From assembly GCF_000970795.1 (NCBI RefSeq), contig NZ_KQ034029.1:323942-387941 (forward strand): a DNA stretch of 64,000 bases, written 5' to 3'. The notes beneath the pieces are model-generated. The model was not told the DNA's origin and did not search any database. It saw nothing but the letters and a program-made list of their open reading frames with translations. Both the position numbers and the translations under genes were made by a program. Source of the DNA: Bombilactobacillus mellifer. Its GTDB lineage: Bacteria; Bacillota; Bacilli; Lactobacillales; Lactobacillaceae. Positions 16,973 to 25,446 of the stretch are shown piece by piece (the stretch's first letter is position 1; every line of letters starts with the position of its first letter).

Positions 16973-17039
16973 AAATTGCTTGAATCCTCCAACACACCTT
17001 TTTCGCCAGATCGCCGTTCTGCCTCTCCCAAAAACCTAC

Positions 17040-17085
17040 AAACAGTCGTCCAAGAGCGGTCAATTGCCCTCGCGGCGGCTGTTTT
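17040..17085 (+). terminator. Possible terminator of azlCD
   Basis: AAACAGTCGTC at 17040-17050 pairs with GGCGGCTGTTT (17074-17084) apart from a few mismatches, followed by TT and CTG. The T-run is short, so this is only a candidate. The remaining gap to 17246 has no recognisable gene, though a 36-codon open stretch ends at about 17250 without a start codon. Confidence 0.35.
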
Positions 17086-17246
17086 CTGATCTATCAAAAC
17101 AATTATTATAAATCCTATTGAATTGAATTAGAAATAACTGGCAGACACCTGGCTATCAGCGCTACGCCAGTCCTTACTTTGGTAGAAGACTATCGTTCAT
17201 GGACGTTGGATCGTAGCAAAATATTAAAGCGCTTTATGAAAAAGCA

Positions 17247-17295
17247 TTGACAAATTTAAATTTAGTAATTGATAATAGAGTTGTAATCGGTTACG
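17247..17295 (+). promoter_or_regulatory. Promoter and cre-like operator of the rbsK operon
   Basis: -35 TTGACA (17247-17252) and -10 GATAAT (17271-17276), 18 bases apart. Just downstream, TGTAATCGGTTACG (17282-17295) matches 13 of 14 cre positions and covers the expected start of transcription. It may bind CcpA or a local LacI-type regulator. The mRNA would have an untranslated leader of about 200 bases before rbsK. Confidence 0.65.
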
Positions 17296-17492
17296 TATCA
17301 ATAATTGATGGTTTATGGTCTAGATACTAACCGAGCAGTCATCAATTGGGATGCCGCGGCGTCTTCAATCGCTCAGGGAAAGGATGAGGCCTATTGCACA
17401 CAATTTTATATATCTCCAATTATTAAAGTTTTCGATTATTACGTTAACTTTTTCGCTCCATCTTTACGTCAGACATGTAAGAAGGCGATACT

Positions 17493-18413
17493 TTGAAGTT
17501 CGATGTAATTGTCATGGGAGGTATTAATGTAGATTTATTAGTCCACGTGCAGCAATATCCTCCCTATGGTACTAATGTTCCTGCGCAAAGCCTAGAAATT
17601 AACGTTGGTGGTAAAGGTGCCAATCAAGCAGTCGCTGTAGTTAAACAACACGTGCGTACCACTTTAATTGGCAGCATTGGCGCTGATCAATGGGGCCAGC
17701 AAGCCCTGGATTCTTTAACTCAAAATAACATTTTGCCAGATCAGGTAGTCATCAAATCCACGGCAGCCACGGGCACCGCTGTCGCGGTTGTGGATCAAAC
17801 AGGTGAAAATACTTTAATGGTCGTTTTAGGCGCCAATTTGGCACTGACTCGTGATGATATTCTCACAGTTATGCAGGATTTAGAAGCCAATATCTTTCTC
17901 ACTAATTTAGAAACTAGTCGTGAATCAGTGTTAACTGCTTTACAACTCGCACATAAAAAAGGAATGTATATCATTGTCGATCCCGCACCGGCCAGTTCTT
18001 ATTTTCCGGAGGTTTTGCAATATGCTGATCTCGTAACTCCTAATAAAGAAGAAACTCAACAAATCACCGGAATCCCTGTGGGAAACTTTGCGGAGGCTCA
18101 AAAAGCGGCTTATTTGATTACCCAAAAAGGCGTTCCGAAAGCCATTGTCAAACTGGGTTCCCTTGGTAGCGTTTTATATGAGGCTTCCACGCAACACTTT
18201 ACGATCATTCCAGCAACCCCCGTTCAAGCTGTCAATACCGTCGGCGCCGGTGATACCTTTGCCGGGGTCTTAGCCGCTAATTTAGTTCAAGATCCCGACA
18301 ATTTAGTAAGCGCTATCAAAACAGCATCTAAAGCAGCCGCGCTGAAGGTAGCTCGGAGCGGCGGTCAAGCTGCTATTCCCACTCAAGAAGAAATTGCTCA
18401 ATTTTCCATTTAA
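17493..18413 (+). CDS. rbsK: PfkB-family sugar kinase, ribokinase-like
   Basis: A 306-residue cytoplasmic kinase that phosphorylates ribose or a related sugar with ATP. The first PfkB signature is EINVGGKGANQAVAVV (near residue 36); the second, with the catalytic base, is NTVGAGDTFAGVLA (near 250). The start is TTG at 17493. The gene heads a three-gene operon with an AlsE-like epimerase and an RpiB-like isomerase. No ribose transporter or RbsD is adjacent. The neighbours suggest the substrate may be a hexose such as allose or allulose rather than ribose, so the symbol describes similarity only. Confidence 0.8.
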   Translation: MKFDVIVMGGINVDLLVHVQQYPPYGTNVPAQSLEINVGGKGANQAVAVVKQHVRTTLIGSIGADQWGQQALDSLTQNNILPDQVVIKSTAATGTAVAVVDQTGENTLMVVLGANLALTRDDILTVMQDLEANIFLTNLETSRESVLTALQLAHKKGMYIIVDPAPASSYFPEVLQYADLVTPNKEETQQITGIPVGNFAEAQKAAYLITQKGVPKAIVKLGSLGSVLYEASTQHFTIIPATPVQAVNTVGAGDTFAGVLAANLVQDPDNLVSAIKTASKAAALKVARSGGQAAIPTQEEIAQFSI

Positions 18414-18440
18414 AATCTTACCAGGAAGAAGCGAAAAACT

Positions 18441-19100
18441 TTGCAGAATAAATTTTTCAGTCCCTCACTGATGTGTGCTGATTTCACCAAATTACCTCAA
18501 GAAATCCACGATCTGGAAGCGGCAGGGGCGGACTCTTTTCATTTAGATATGATCGATGGTAATTTTGTCGCCAATTTAGCCTTAGGCTTACAAGACGTGC
18601 AAGCTATCCGCGCTTTAACCACCAAACCCTTAGCAGCCCACATGATGATTAATAATACCCATCGTTATATTCAACTGTTTGCCCAACAACTAGGTGTGGA
18701 TACTTTGTATATTCATCCCGAAGCCGATCCACAAATTGTCAAAAGTTTCATGGAAATCAAAGCTTACCATAAACACTGTGGTGTCGTTATCAGCCCCAAC
18801 ACCTCCATTGCAATGGTAGAAGAATTATTTAATCTAGTTGATTTTGTGTTAGTCATGACCGTTAATCTGGGCTTTGCAGGTCAAACTTATTTAGATTTTG
18901 TAACCACTAAAATTAAAAAATTAATTCCTTATAAACAAAAGTATAACTTCCAAATTGTCGTGGATGGCGCGATTTCTCCTGCTAAAATTGCCGAATTAGG
19001 GGCTATTGGAGTGGACGGTTTTGTTTTAGGAACTTCGGCGCTGTTTAACAAAAAAGAAGCTTACCAGGATATTTTGCCCCAACTGAGAGAATTGAATTAG
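18441..19100 (+). CDS. alsE: Ribulose-phosphate/allulose-6-phosphate 3-epimerase family protein
   Basis: A 219-residue TIM-barrel epimerase. The metal and catalytic residues are seen in FHLDMIDGNFV (His, Asp), in AAHMMI (His) and in VVDGAIS (Asp). The N-terminal SPSLMC and the C-terminal LGTSALFN resemble E. coli AlsE (allulose-6-phosphate 3-epimerase) more than standard Rpe, which normally starts SPSILSADF. The segment VMTVNLGFAGQ replaces the usual VMTVDPGFAGQ or VNPGFGGQ. The start is TTG at 18441. AlsE would convert allulose-6-phosphate to fructose-6-phosphate; Rpe activity is the alternative. Confidence 0.7.
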   Translation: MQNKFFSPSLMCADFTKLPQEIHDLEAAGADSFHLDMIDGNFVANLALGLQDVQAIRALTTKPLAAHMMINNTHRYIQLFAQQLGVDTLYIHPEADPQIVKSFMEIKAYHKHCGVVISPNTSIAMVEELFNLVDFVLVMTVNLGFAGQTYLDFVTTKIKKLIPYKQKYNFQIVVDGAISPAKIAELGAIGVDGFVLGTSALFNKKEAYQDILPQLRELN

Positions 19101-19119
19101 AAAGAAGGAACAGATTATT

Positions 19120-19581
19120 ATGAAATTAATTTGTGGATGTGATCCCGCCGCGGTGAGATTTTATAACAAAGTCTTACAAGCTCTCAAAGCAGAAGGCTAT
19201 GACCTCGAAGATGTCGGTTGTTATTCAGAAAATGCCGGTCATGGTGGCAAGTTTGCGGAAATTGCCACCACTGTCGGTCAGAAAGTTCTAGCTGACGAGG
19301 ATGCGTTTGGCTTTCTTATGTGTGGTACCGGTCAAGGCATGGCGATGGCCGCTAACAAAATTCCCGGCATTCGCGCCACGCTTTGTTATGATGTCCTACC
19401 GGCTGTTTTAGCCAAAAATGATAATAATGGGAATGTCTTATGTACTGGTGCTTGGATGATGGAAAAAAAGGGTCTGGATTATACCATGGCAGTTATTCAT
19501 GCCTGGTTATTTAGTAACTACACCGGCACTCATGAAAAAGGCATGGCTGCTTTAAAACAGTTAGATGCCGCCAAACAATAA
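19120..19581 (+). CDS. rpiB: RpiB/LacAB-family sugar-phosphate isomerase
   Basis: A 153-residue isomerase that interconverts ribose-5-phosphate with ribulose-5-phosphate or, in some members, allose-6-phosphate with allulose-6-phosphate. The catalytic cysteine lies in LMCGTGQGMAMAANK, and NNGNVLCTGAWM follows as in RpiB. The N-terminus is CGCDPAAVRFYNK. It is the last gene of the kinase-epimerase-isomerase operon and is followed by a strong terminator. The set matches the D-allose route in E. coli (AlsK, RpiB/AlsI, AlsE), although AlsK belongs to a different kinase family. Confidence 0.8.
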   Translation: MKLICGCDPAAVRFYNKVLQALKAEGYDLEDVGCYSENAGHGGKFAEIATTVGQKVLADEDAFGFLMCGTGQGMAMAANKIPGIRATLCYDVLPAVLAKNDNNGNVLCTGAWMMEKKGLDYTMAVIHAWLFSNYTGTHEKGMAALKQLDAAKQ

Positions 19582-19614
19582 AAGAGACTTGGCTTTGGCA
19601 ATTGCCAGCTTAAT

Positions 19615-19646
19615 GCCCTTCCCTTGTCACAAGTGGAAGGGCTTTT
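19615..19646 (+). terminator. Terminator of the rbsK-alsE-rpiB operon
   Basis: GCCCTTCC (19615-19622) pairs perfectly with GGAAGGGC (19635-19642), followed by TTTT. Confidence 0.75.
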
Positions 19647-19746
19647 AGATCTCGCTACTCTTGTCCAGACGAACATCTACTTAGTTTTCCATTTCCAGTT
19701 TACTTATGCGATAATATCTACAATAAGTCACCTCAGAGGTTGCAAC

Positions 19747-20955
19747 ATGCTGAAAAATAAACATCTTACTTTATACGTCACCGGTAGTATCGCTGCTTAT
19801 AAAGCTTTACAGCTGACGCGCTTGTTAGTGCAGCACCAGGCACAAGTGCGCGTCGTGCTAACAGCAGCGGCACAAAAATTTATCACCCCTTTAAGTTTTC
19901 AAACGTTATCCAAACATTCTGTCCTCACAGATACTTTCGCGAGTGGGAATCCACACACCGTGGAACATATTGAACTCGCCGATTGGACTGAACTGGCCGT
20001 GATTGCCCCGGCTAGCGCTGATATCATCGCCAAATTAGCTCATGGACAAGCAAATGATTTAGCCAGTCTGGCGTTAATGGCTACTACCGCCCCTAAATTG
20101 ATCGCCCCGGCGATGAATAGTCATATGTGGAACAATCCGGCAGTGCAACGTAACGTGGCCCAACTCAAACAGGATGGTTATGCTTTTGTCGATCCCCAAG
20201 AGGGTTTTTTGGCAGAAGGCTATACAGGCAAAGGCCGCATGGCCGAACCTGCACAAATTGCTGCCCTGGTCGATGCTCATTTTATAAAACCTAGTCCCAG
20301 ATTACAAAATCAGCCCATTTTAGTCACTGCTGGCGGGACGCGGGAACGCTTAGATCCGGTGCGCTTTTTAGCTAATGATTCTTCCGGCAAGATGGGCTAT
20401 GCTTTAGCGCAAGTTTTGCAGCAGCGTGGTGCGCAAGTGACGTTAATTTCTGCACCGACAAAGCTGCAGCCCCCAGCCCAAGTCCACCTGATTCCGGTAA
20501 CTACGACAGAAGAAATGGCCACCGCAGTAAAGCAGCAATTTCCTCACATGCGGGCCTTAATTATGGCCGCTGCCGTTGCTGATTTTCGTCCACCACAAGT
20601 CGCTGCGCAAAAAATTAAAAAACAGCCCGATCAAACTACTTGGCAATTGCCTTTAATTAAAACTGTAGACATTTTACAAATGGTCGCCCACCTGAAACAA
20701 CCGCACCAAGTTACCATAGGCTTTGCCGCAGAAACATCGGAATTAATTGAGCAGGCAACTGCCAAATTACGCCGGAAACATTTAGATTTAATTGTGGCCA
20801 ATAATGTCGCCCAACCGGGCGTCGGCTTTAATAGTGATACTAATCAGGTGACTTTTATCAGCCCCCACCAACCGCCCAAAAGCACCCAATTATTATCCAA
20901 AACCGCCATCGCTGCTTTAGTCATTGACCAGCTGGAAATGTTGTTACAATCGTGA
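19747..20955 (+). CDS. coaBC: Bifunctional phosphopantothenoylcysteine synthetase/decarboxylase
   Basis: CoaBC carries out two steps of coenzyme A synthesis: ligation of cysteine to 4'-phosphopantothenate, then decarboxylation. The N-terminal flavoprotein domain (about residues 1-175) has VTGSIAAYKAL, the active-site His in PHTVEHIELADW, and APAMNSHMW. The C-terminal synthetase domain (about 185-400) has VTAGGTRERLDPVRFLAN and AAAVADFRP. The start is ATG at 19747 behind GAGGT; an upstream open stretch covers the previous terminator and is excluded. It is monocistronic. Confidence 0.94.
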   Translation: MLKNKHLTLYVTGSIAAYKALQLTRLLVQHQAQVRVVLTAAAQKFITPLSFQTLSKHSVLTDTFASGNPHTVEHIELADWTELAVIAPASADIIAKLAHGQANDLASLALMATTAPKLIAPAMNSHMWNNPAVQRNVAQLKQDGYAFVDPQEGFLAEGYTGKGRMAEPAQIAALVDAHFIKPSPRLQNQPILVTAGGTRERLDPVRFLANDSSGKMGYALAQVLQQRGAQVTLISAPTKLQPPAQVHLIPVTTTEEMATAVKQQFPHMRALIMAAAVADFRPPQVAAQKIKKQPDQTTWQLPLIKTVDILQMVAHLKQPHQVTIGFAAETSELIEQATAKLRRKHLDLIVANNVAQPGVGFNSDTNQVTFISPHQPPKSTQLLSKTAIAALVIDQLEMLLQS

Positions 20956-21060
20956 TGTAGTTATCCCTATGATTGGCGGGTATTTCTCATGGCTTACAGC
21001 TTACTTGGCAGCTGTAAATTTTTTATAATAAGTGGGAATACTGATAAAAAAGTGAGATTA

Positions 21061-21419
21061 ATGGATAATAAAGCTATTGTGACGAAGTTCTACCAAGAAG
21101 TTTTTCAAGCAGGGGATTTATCGCATCTGGATACTTACATGAGAGATGATTATCTTCAACATAATCCCACTGTCAAAGATGGCAAAAAGGGCTTTCGCGA
21201 ATTTATTACGGGATTTTTAAAAATGCAACCCACCATTGAGATTATTAATTTGAGTGCGGATCACAATATGGTGTATGTCTTCTTTAAATGCACATTAGCC
21301 AACGGGCACGTCAATAAAGTGTGTATCGCTTACAAGCTGGTCAATTAGCCGAACACTGGGATATTATTGAACATAATGTCGAAAAGATCCAATCCGTGAA
21401 TAACAATGGCCTTTTCTAA
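21061..21419 (+). pseudogene. SnoaL-like (NTF2-fold) protein, frameshifted
   Basis: The frame from ATG 21061 reads like a SnoaL-type polyketide-cyclase-fold protein (KAIVTKFYQEVFQAGDLSHL, then LQHNPTVKDGKKGF) up to about 21325. It then leaves frame and stops at 21348. The adjacent frame resumes the family C-terminus (YRLQAGQLAEHWDIIEHNVE) and ends at 21419. Relatives read NKVxDIYRL at this joint, so a few bases appear to be missing. Without the C-terminal strand the protein is probably inactive. A sequencing error is the alternative. The family has no agreed cellular role in lactobacilli. Confidence 0.75.
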
Positions 21420-21528
21420 CAGACAGCATGTTTCCGTTCGATACCTATGTCAGCTTTGGAAGTAATTGCCGACTGTAACGTGTGCCTGGGTGATGTTGTC
21501 AGTGCCCCCCATTTTGATGCAGACCTAT

Positions 21529-21565
21529 AAAAAACAAGCAGAAACTTTTCTGCTTGTTTTTATTT
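21529..21565. terminator. Bidirectional terminator
   Basis: AAACAAGCAGAAA (21532-21544) pairs with TTTCTGCTTGTTT (21547-21559). T-rich runs on both strands let it end both the SnoaL-like gene and the convergent rsmG-to-DUF1129 operon. Confidence 0.85.
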
Positions 21566-21682
21566 TATAAAGAATCTGGAAATCCCAGCTAGTGGTTCAT
21601 AATTGTTTGGTTTTATTCCAGACCGTGTCTTGATATAAAACCCGAATTAAGTATGCCAAAGCTCATTGCAGCAGCTATGATT

Positions 21683-22435
21683 CTATCGGCCGGTAAAAGA
21701 ATTATATTTAATGTGGTAATAATGGCGGAATAACCAACGCGCACCATAAGCACAAGCTGCTAGTATAATATAGAGCCACGGATTTAAAATCGGATTAATC
21801 ACCGGTGGTAAAATTGTAGTAATAAACATAATCGCATACATGACCAACAAGCCGAAAACTAAAATTAACGAAATCCGCCAAATCGGCTGCCGCTTACTCC
21901 GGGCTTGTTGCATCTGCTGCGTAAACCACGTAATAAGAATCCCCCATAAAATGGACAATAAAATAATAGTTACAATCCCACTTTGATTACTGCGATCGGG
22001 ATGCTTGGTTGTAAAACCCACAATCCCATACATGACCGTGAAAAGAGCCCCAAACAATAAAGAATTATCGACGCTGGCTTTCCAAAATTCGGGCATCCGG
22101 GAAGTATTTTCCGGTTTTTTATTCAGTAAAGCATTCACTTTTTGATCCACTGTGCCATACAATTGCCGCGCCGGTGTCCCTTGGATTTGCGCTTGAATAA
22201 TTTCTACGAGTAAATTATCAATTAGCGATTGCGCTTGCGCTGCAGTCTTACCCTGCGCTATGAGCGCTTTTCGCAAGCGAAATAAATAATCTTCATTCCG
22301 CTTACTTAATTTAGCCTGCAATTGATCAGTGCTGGCCTGAGCAATTTTTTGTTGCACATCTTTTTGTTGGGCTTTTTTTTGCACTCGCACTTGTTGTTTT
22401 TGTTGAGCCGCCTGATTTTTTTTCCTAGGGTCCAT
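21683..22435 (-). CDS. DUF1129 family membrane protein
   Basis: A 250-residue protein with a very basic, glutamine-rich, probably coiled-coil N-terminus (residues 1-45), a soluble helical segment, and about four transmembrane helices between 115 and 240. The pattern is that of DUF1129, a family common in Lactobacillales and typically located near ychF and parB. It is the last gene of the rsmG operon, 16 bases after ychF. No function is known for the family. Confidence 0.75.
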   Translation of the reverse strand: MDPRKKNQAAQQKQQVRVQKKAQQKDVQQKIAQASTDQLQAKLSKRNEDYLFRLRKALIAQGKTAAQAQSLIDNLLVEIIQAQIQGTPARQLYGTVDQKVNALLNKKPENTSRMPEFWKASVDNSLLFGALFTVMYGIVGFTTKHPDRSNQSGIVTIILLSILWGILITWFTQQMQQARSKRQPIWRISLILVFGLLVMYAIMFITTILPPVINPILNPWLYIILAACAYGARWLFRHYYHIKYNSFTGR

Positions 22436-22451
22436 TAATTCTAACTACTCC

Positions 22452-23552
22452 TTAAACGTTAAATCTAAATTCAATAATATCACCGTCTTGCACTTCATAA
22501 TCTTTGCCTTCCAACCGTAAACGTCCTGCTTCTTTAACGGCCTGAATACTTTGATAGTGATCTAAATCCGCAAAAGAAATAGTTTCCGCTTTAATAAATC
22601 CACGTTCAAAATCTGAATGAATCAACCCCGCCACTTGTGGTGCCTTCATGCCGCGGCGAAAAGTCCAAGCCCGGGTCTCCGGACCACCAGCTGTAAAAAA
22701 GGTTGCCAAGCCTAATAAATGATAACTAGCCCGGATTAAACGATCTAATCCCGACTCACTAACTCCTTCGGCCTCTAAAAAATCTTGTCGTTCTTCATCC
22801 GGTAACTCGGCAATTTCTTCTTCAGTTTTGGCCGAGATGGCCAGCACTTCCGCTTGTTCTTGAGCAGCATAAGCTTTAATTTGTTGATAATAAGCTGATT
22901 CTTCGGGGTTGGCCATATCTGCTTCAGCAATATTGGCGACATACAAGACTGGTTTGGAAGTTAATAGAAATAAGCCATGCACAATTTTTTGTTCAGCAGC
23001 GGTAAACTCTAAACTACGCACAGCCCCGCCAGCTTCTAAGACTGGTTTGATTTTTTGGAGTACTGCTAATTCAGCCAGTGCGGCTTTATCTTTAGTCTTC
23101 GCCACTTTTTCCACTTTGGCATAGCGTTTATTGACGCTATCCAGATCTGCAATGCTTAATTCTAAATTAATTGTCGCAATATCTTCTACGGGATCAATTT
23201 GACCATTCACATGCGTGACGTTATCATCATCAAAAGCCCGCACCACGTGCACAATCGCATCCACTTGTCGTATATTTTCCAAAAATTTATTGCCTAAGCC
23301 TTCACCTTGGCTAGCACCTTTTACAATGCCGGCAATATCCGTAAATTCAAAAGTAGTGTGCACAATTTTTTTGGCGGGGATTAATTCATCAATTCGCTGT
23401 AATCTCGAATCAGGTACTTCTACCATGCCCACATTAGGATCAATGGTGGCAAAAGGATAATTCGCCATTTCGGCGCCCGCTTTAGTAATTGCGTTAAATA
23501 ACGTTGATTTGCCGACATTAGGTAAACCAACAATTCCTGCTGTTAATGCCAT
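22452..23552 (-). CDS. ychF: Redox-regulated ATPase YchF
   Basis: An Obg-related P-loop ATPase that binds ribosomes and is linked to stress responses. The 366 residues include Walker A GLPNVGKSTLFNAIT, FTDIAGIVKGASQGEGLGNKF (switch II), the NxxE specificity segment YVANIAEAD, and a C-terminal TGS-like domain with TFFTAGGPETRAWT. The start is ATG at 23550-23552 behind AAGGAG; an upstream in-frame TTG is two codons earlier and overlaps the spacer. It is co-transcribed with DUF951 (12 bases) and DUF1129. Confidence 0.95.
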   Translation of the reverse strand: MALTAGIVGLPNVGKSTLFNAITKAGAEMANYPFATIDPNVGMVEVPDSRLQRIDELIPAKKIVHTTFEFTDIAGIVKGASQGEGLGNKFLENIRQVDAIVHVVRAFDDDNVTHVNGQIDPVEDIATINLELSIADLDSVNKRYAKVEKVAKTKDKAALAELAVLQKIKPVLEAGGAVRSLEFTAAEQKIVHGLFLLTSKPVLYVANIAEADMANPEESAYYQQIKAYAAQEQAEVLAISAKTEEEIAELPDEERQDFLEAEGVSESGLDRLIRASYHLLGLATFFTAGGPETRAWTFRRGMKAPQVAGLIHSDFERGFIKAETISFADLDHYQSIQAVKEAGRLRLEGKDYEVQDGDIIEFRFNV

Positions 23553-23563
23553 GCGCAAACTCC

Positions 23564-23815
23564 TTAATCAAAAATTCGTGGTATTTGTAACTTTTGGGGA
23601 TCCAAATAAAACTCTTCGCTCTCGGCCTTCACTTCATGAGCCTGTGTGATCATCTTTTTAAATTTTTTTTCAAAATACGACCGCTTTAACATCACTTGAT
23701 GTCCGCAACCCAAGCAGCGCACTTTAATATCGGCACCTAAGCGCACCACTTCCCACCGGTTGACCCCGCAAGCATGCTGTTTTTTCATCATCACAATGTC
23801 GCCTAAATTATACAT
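23564..23815 (-). CDS. DUF951 family protein
   Basis: A short protein of 83 residues (the family core is about 65). It opens MYNLGDIVMMKKQHACG and contains VRCLGCGHQVMLKRSYFEKK; the Cys and His residues suggest metal or nucleic-acid binding, but this is not shown. It lies between parB and ychF, the standard place for this family in Firmicutes. The C-terminal tail beyond residue 65 is slightly longer than usual. Function unknown. Confidence 0.85.
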   Translation of the reverse strand: MYNLGDIVMMKKQHACGVNRWEVVRLGADIKVRCLGCGHQVMLKRSYFEKKFKKMITQAHEVKAESEEFYLDPQKLQIPRIFD

Positions 23816-23825
23816 GTTGGCCCCC

Positions 23826-24689
23826 CTAATCGAGCGAAATATTTAATAATTCTAAAATGCGATTCAAATCTGTCGTCGAGGCAAAATCAATCTGAATTTT
23901 GCCCTTGCCACTCTTATCATGCGTTACTTTGACTTGAGTGCCAAATTTATCAATTAATTGCTCTTCGGTGGCTTGAATAAAAGGCGAACGCGTGCCGGTG
24001 GTTTTTTTTGTTTTGACGCTTACCGGTTGATTGACTAAGGCCTCTAATTGTCGTACAGTTAATCCCTTGTGAACGGCCGTTTGGGCGACGGCGTCAATTT
24101 TTTGCGGATCTTTCAATGTTAAAAGCGTCCGGGCTTGGGCCATGGTCAATTTACCATTGACCAATAATTTTTTAGTTTGCATGGGTAAAGATAGCAAACG
24201 TAAATAATTAGCAATATAAGGCCGGCTTTTGCCTAATTTTTCGGAAATTTGTTCTTGAGTCAGATGTAATTTTTCAATCAAAGTCTGATAAGCTTGGGCT
24301 TCTTCAATCGGGTTTAAATCTTCGCGTTGCAAATTCTCCAAAACCCCAATCTCCATCATTTGACTTTCATCCAGCGTTCGCACAATTGCAGGCACGGTGT
24401 CTTTGTGCGCCAACTTGCTGGCCCGAAAGCGGCGCTCGCCCACCACAATTTGATAACCATTAACACTTTTACGGACAACAATCGGTTGAAACACACCATT
24501 TTCGGCAATTGATTGAGCTAATTCTTCCAAGGCCGTTTGATCAAATTCTTTGCGGGGTTGATAAGGATTAGGTCGGATCTCGGTCAATGGAATATCGATC
24601 ACATTTTCGGCACTAATTTCTTCATTTTCAAAATCGGAAAAAATCGCACCAATTCCGCGGCCTAAACCACTCTTCTTTTTTTCAGGCAT
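23826..24689 (-). CDS. parB: Chromosome-partitioning protein ParB (Spo0J)
   Basis: ParB binds parS sites near the origin and slides as a CTP-dependent clamp, loading condensin and interacting with ParA. The 287 residues show a lysine/glycine-rich N-terminus (KKSGLGRGIGAIF) that stimulates ParA, the CTP-binding box VVGERRFRASKLA, the helix-turn-helix TQEQISEKLGKSRPYIANYLR, and a C-terminal dimerisation region. It overlaps parA by eight bases. No canonical parS was seen in the window. Confidence 0.95.
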   Translation of the reverse strand: MPEKKKSGLGRGIGAIFSDFENEEISAENVIDIPLTEIRPNPYQPRKEFDQTALEELAQSIAENGVFQPIVVRKSVNGYQIVVGERRFRASKLAHKDTVPAIVRTLDESQMMEIGVLENLQREDLNPIEEAQAYQTLIEKLHLTQEQISEKLGKSRPYIANYLRLLSLPMQTKKLLVNGKLTMAQARTLLTLKDPQKIDAVAQTAVHKGLTVRQLEALVNQPVSVKTKKTTGTRSPFIQATEEQLIDKFGTQVKVTHDKSGKGKIQIDFASTTDLNRILELLNISLD

Positions 24690-25446
24690 TGTTTCGCATG
24701 ACCTCCTTCGCTAATTGCAAATAAACTGTTGCGCCGCGCGATTTGCGGTCAAAATCAATAATCGGCAATCCATAACTCGGGGCTTCCGCTAAGCGGGTAT
24801 TGCGGGGAATGATAGTGTGATAGACATGATCGCCAAAATAATTGCGCACCTCATTGACGACTTGATTTCCTAAATTGGTTCGGGCATCATACATCGTCAA
24901 AAGAACCCCTTCAATCTTGAGATCCGGATTAAAATGCTTTTGGACTAAGCGAATCGTATTCAGCAATTGGCTTAAACCTTCTAAAGCATAATATTCACTT
25001 TGGACTGGAATAATAATCGAATTACTTGCAGTAAAGGCATTGATTGACAATTGGCCTAAAGAAGGCGGACAATCTACTAAAATATAATCATAGCTGTCTG
25101 TCACCGTTTGAATGGCTTCTTTCAAACGGGTTTCCCGCGCCATCATCGAGGTGAGCTCAATTTCCGCACCGGCTAACTGAATGGTCGCCGGGACAATATC
25201 CAGCCGCGGCCGTTTCGTATGCAAAATAGCGTCCGGCAGGGGCATTTCATTAATAATAACATCATAAATGTCTTGTGCCACATCTACTTTTTTGATTCCC
25301 AAACCACTAGTCGTATTGCCTTGGGGATCAATATCGATGACCAACACTCGCTGTCCTAATTCCGCTAAACAAGCCCCTAAATTGATGGTTGTCGTTGTTT
25401 TGCCAACGCCGCCTTTTTGGTTAGCTAAAGAAATCACCCTAACCAT
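24682..25446 (-). CDS. parA: Chromosome-partitioning ATPase ParA (Soj)
   Basis: A 254-residue deviant-Walker ATPase that binds DNA nonspecifically in its ATP dimer form and moves ParB-parS complexes; in Bacillus, Soj also controls DnaA. The P loop is KGGVGKTTTTINLG (residues 10-23), with the signature lysine before it, and VDCPPSLG as Walker B. It overlaps parB and noc by eight bases each, so the three are translationally coupled. Confidence 0.95.
   Translation of the reverse strand: MVRVISLANQKGGVGKTTTTINLGACLAELGQRVLVIDIDPQGNTTSGLGIKKVDVAQDIYDVIINEMPLPDAILHTKRPRLDIVPATIQLAGAEIELTSMMARETRLKEAIQTVTDSYDYILVDCPPSLGQLSINAFTASNSIIIPVQSEYYALEGLSQLLNTIRLVQKHFNPDLKIEGVLLTMYDARTNLGNQVVNEVRNYFGDHVYHTIIPRNTRLAEAPSYGLPIIDFDRKSRGATVYLQLAKEVMRNNA

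Noticed and set aside
17305..17496. A 63-codon open frame before rbsK whose TGA overlaps the rbsK TTG start
   Set aside because: The overlap geometry is attractive, but the frame starts TTG-ATG without a ribosome binding site and resembles no family I know. It is more likely an untranslated leader.
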